Origin: Paraglomus occultum
Lineage: Eukaryota > Glomeromycota > Glomeromycetes > Paraglomerales > Paraglomeraceae
Length of the DNA: 11,221 nt
Assembly: GCA_910592205.1 (NCBI GenBank)
Contig: CAJVPJ010001238.1
Location: 1-11,221, forward strand
Direction of reading: 5' to 3'
Shown: positions 9,589 to 11,221 of the stretch, piece after piece
Numbering within the stretch: position 1 is the stretch's first letter
Layout: each line of letters starts with the position of its first letter
Program-made: the position numbers and the translations under genes
The notes under the pieces: model-generated
Seen by the model: the letters and a program-made list of their open reading frames with translations, nothing else
Told to the model about the DNA's origin: nothing
The model's database searches: none

Positions 9589-10298
9589 TCATGAAGTCTT
9601 TTCCACAACTAACAGAACAATCATACATCCAGCCAAAATAATCAATGTCAGGCCAGTTCCAATTGCAACCCCTCCCCTACTTGCCGGAAATTCACCTAGC
9701 GTCATTGTATGTTGCGAATGGAAATATCTTATAACGCCGAGAAGGAGGAATACGACTCCGAGAACAGTAAACGCTATCCCAATAACTTTACCAATAACCT
9801 CCTTGCCTGAATGGTCATGTTTTGAAGGATTTAGGCGGAAGAGTTGTGTGACGGCTAGTTGGAAAAGCGTAGAGGCATTAGATGCGACGTTTTTAAATAA
9901 AAAAGGGGGTAAATAGACGAGGGTCAGAAACGGGATACTCACCAATACCAATACTCACAAAAGAAAGAGATGTACGTAGCCATGCTAGAAATGTTCTTTC
10001 GTTGGCTGCATAAAAAACATTAGATTCACAGAGCATTCATCGTGTTAACCATGTTAATATATATGTGTCATTGATACTAATCACCCGCTGACATACCCAA
10101 ATGATCTCTCGCCACGCTTGCTTTATTCTCCAAACACAAGGTCGGCTTCCAGTTCAAAAGCGCGTTGACGTTTCCTTTAGTCATGTTCGCAGAAGACTCT
10201 TCTTCCGTATTGTTTACAATGCTAATAGTTTCTTGTCTAGAACTAGAAGTTCGTCTGCAAAGCGTTGAAGATGTTGAGGCAGTGACTGTTTGAGACAT
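9589..10298 (-). CDS. DUF202-domain three-helix membrane protein, three exons
   Basis: Exons in transcript order: 10298-10097, 10005-9943, 9854-9589; introns of 91 and 88 bases with G|GTATGT and G|GTGAGT donors and CAG/TAG acceptors. Phases agree and give 176 residues. Residues 1-45 are Ser/Thr-rich and probably disordered. ARDHLANERTFLAWLRTSLS (63-82) is the hallmark of the DUF202 (PF02656, YidH-like) family, which also includes the membrane domain of the VTC complex. Three membrane helices follow: about 80-94, 108-130 (preceded by KEVIGK) and 149-172. RYFHSQHTMTLGEFPASR (131-148) lies between helices 2 and 3. Proteins with this domain alone are common in fungi and bacteria; their activity is not established, so I name none. 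No SPX or catalytic domain is present, so it is not a whole VTC polymerase subunit. The ATG at 10298 is the first in frame. Exon 2 is only 63 bases and carries the family signature. Confidence 0.92.
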
Positions 10299-10832
10299 CT
10301 TTGCAACCAAGCTGAAAGGTTACAAAGATAACGATAATAATAAGTAGAAAAATCTTTGTGGTTAATGATGTCATATCCACTTGTGTGACGCGAAATCCCG
10401 TTATTAGTCCGCAAGTACTAACTAAACTACTAACACGTTCAGGCCCGGCCTATCATGGAACAATTAAGGTGCTTTAAAAGATTTAAAATTCGCTAGCGCT
10501 AGGCATGCAGTATCTACTACAGCAGCTCACGTGGGTTATATTGCGTAACAAACAATCATCATGACACAATAATAACATGTTGCTATCGTCTATCGAAAGG
10601 TGCATTCGTAAAGATAGTCGCCGACTCTTTCCAATGTTGTCGCAATTGTACATTGCAGTCTTACTGCGCGTTTTTTCAGTATTTGGCAGTTGTCCATTTT
10701 AGAAAAATACTTTGACGCATGGGCTAATCGTTCTTGTGTCCATTTGTCCCCAACTTCTATCGCTACTGTCTGAATTAGACATCTAATCTAAATTGGAAAC
10801 AGGAATGAAAATGAGATGTCCATATTTAACCT
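10299..10832. other. Upstream region of DUF202 gene and spacer
   Basis: No convincing coding frame. It should contain the DUF202 promoter on its left and the 3' untranslated region of the partial gene on its right. Short palindromes are visible at 10441-10451 (AGGCC-C-GGCCT) and around 10491-10502 (CGCTAGCGCTAG). No function can be assigned. Confidence 0.45.
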
Positions 10833-10928
10833 TTACTGATACGGAACAAAGATAATACCATCGTTTGTGCCAACGATTAGCGTATCGTGTGATGTGATAC
10901 GCCCCCAAGATACATGGATAAGAAATGG
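10833..10928 (-). CDS. Candidate terminal exon of a partial gene, possibly beta-propeller
   Basis: On the minus strand a pyrimidine-rich acceptor (TTTTATCTAG) ends at 10929 and is followed by a 31-codon frame ending in TAA (10835-10833). The in-frame codon before it is a stop, so the frame only makes sense if spliced. It contains WGRITSHDTLIVGTNDGIIF; the strand-turn pattern LIVGTNDGIIFV is like a blade of a WD40 or PQQ-type beta-propeller. Earlier exons would lie to the right, where 11148 onward is transposon end. I could not fix a donor for the preceding exon. The gene may be whole (with the element in an intron), broken, or this may be a chance frame. Confidence 0.35.
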   Translation of the reverse strand, partial: PFLIHVSWGRITSHDTLIVGTNDGIIFVPYQ

Positions 10929-11147
10929 CTAGATAAAATTTGTGAAGACAGAATAGTCAAGTGCTTTTCAGACGGTGACATCTTAAGCCGTAAGATTATC
11001 GGTTAGAGTTGTGTACAAGGCACAGTTGCAATGAAGATGTTCTCTTTGTTGCACATAAGAATTGTACAAGAAGTTTTTCAGGAAGGTTCGTGTTTATGGT
11101 TATTACCGTTAGTATTCGTAAATTCTTATCTAAACTGATTTTATGTA

Positions 11148-11221
11148 CAGTGCTGTGCAAAAGTAATGAGAATTACTAATTAGCTGACAGCTCAACAACT
11201 AACAGCTGGATTTATTTGAAA
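11148..11221. mobile_element. Left end of a Tc1/mariner-like transposon (partial)
   Basis: The sequence CAGTGCTGTGCAAAAGTAAT starts at 11148, directly after a TA dinucleotide (11146-11147). CAGTG...GCAAAAGT after TA is the usual terminal inverted repeat of Tc1/mariner DNA transposons, which insert at and duplicate TA. The other end and any transposase lie beyond the window. No second copy or inverted partner of this end is seen elsewhere here. Confidence 0.65.

Noticed and set aside
10214-10414. 66-codon minus-strand frame
   Set aside because: Overlaps DUF202 exon 1 in another frame and has no protein-like features.
1-11221. CRISPR array, operon or bacterial defence island
   Set aside because: No regularly spaced repeats, no ribosome-binding sites and no clustered same-strand genes; the genes are eukaryotic with introns.

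Overview
The window looks like nuclear DNA of a fungus. It is AT-rich, protein genes are broken by many short GT-AG introns, and it holds a complete CDC10-class septin gene (9 exons), a three-exon DUF202 membrane-protein gene, an intronless nuclear-type tRNA-Leu(CAA) and a Tc1/mariner-type transposon end. Intron-rich genes, AT-rich spacers and Tc1/mariner elements fit an early-diverging fungus. Mucoromycota (possibly Glomeromycotina) is my inference, not proven by the sequence.

Layout: 1-1595 has no convincing gene. 1596-2969 (+) is a two-exon gene for a small membrane protein whose second half resembles the C-terminal (MSC) domain of inner-nuclear-membrane proteins of the MAN1/Src1/Lem2 type; its exact splice is ambiguous. 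3620-5501 (-) is the septin, convergent with the first gene; all eight introns can be placed and the product is a full-length 327-residue protein. 5502-6866 is the septin upstream region and spacer, with a nested inverted repeat at 5639-5693. 6891-6972 (-) is tRNA-Leu(CAA) with a Pol III T-run terminator. 6973-9510 is long and nearly empty, with one doubtful exon-like patch at 8443-8549. 9589-10298 (-) is the DUF202 gene. 10833-10928 (-) looks like the last exon of a gene that continues to the right, possibly a beta-propeller protein. From 11148 to the window edge lies the terminal inverted repeat of a Tc1/mariner-like element, next to a TA dinucleotide, just upstream of that partial gene.

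The genes do not form a pathway. The septin builds cortical filaments, the MSC-like protein would sit in the nuclear envelope, and the DUF202 protein is an integral membrane protein of unknown exact role. I see no prokaryotic-style gene cluster, CRISPR array, or clear new system. The points most worth a second look are the MSC-like gene (alternative splicing and a possible C-terminal frame slip), purine-rich tracts on the transcript strand of three genes, the hairpin upstream of the septin, and the transposon beside the partial gene at the right edge.
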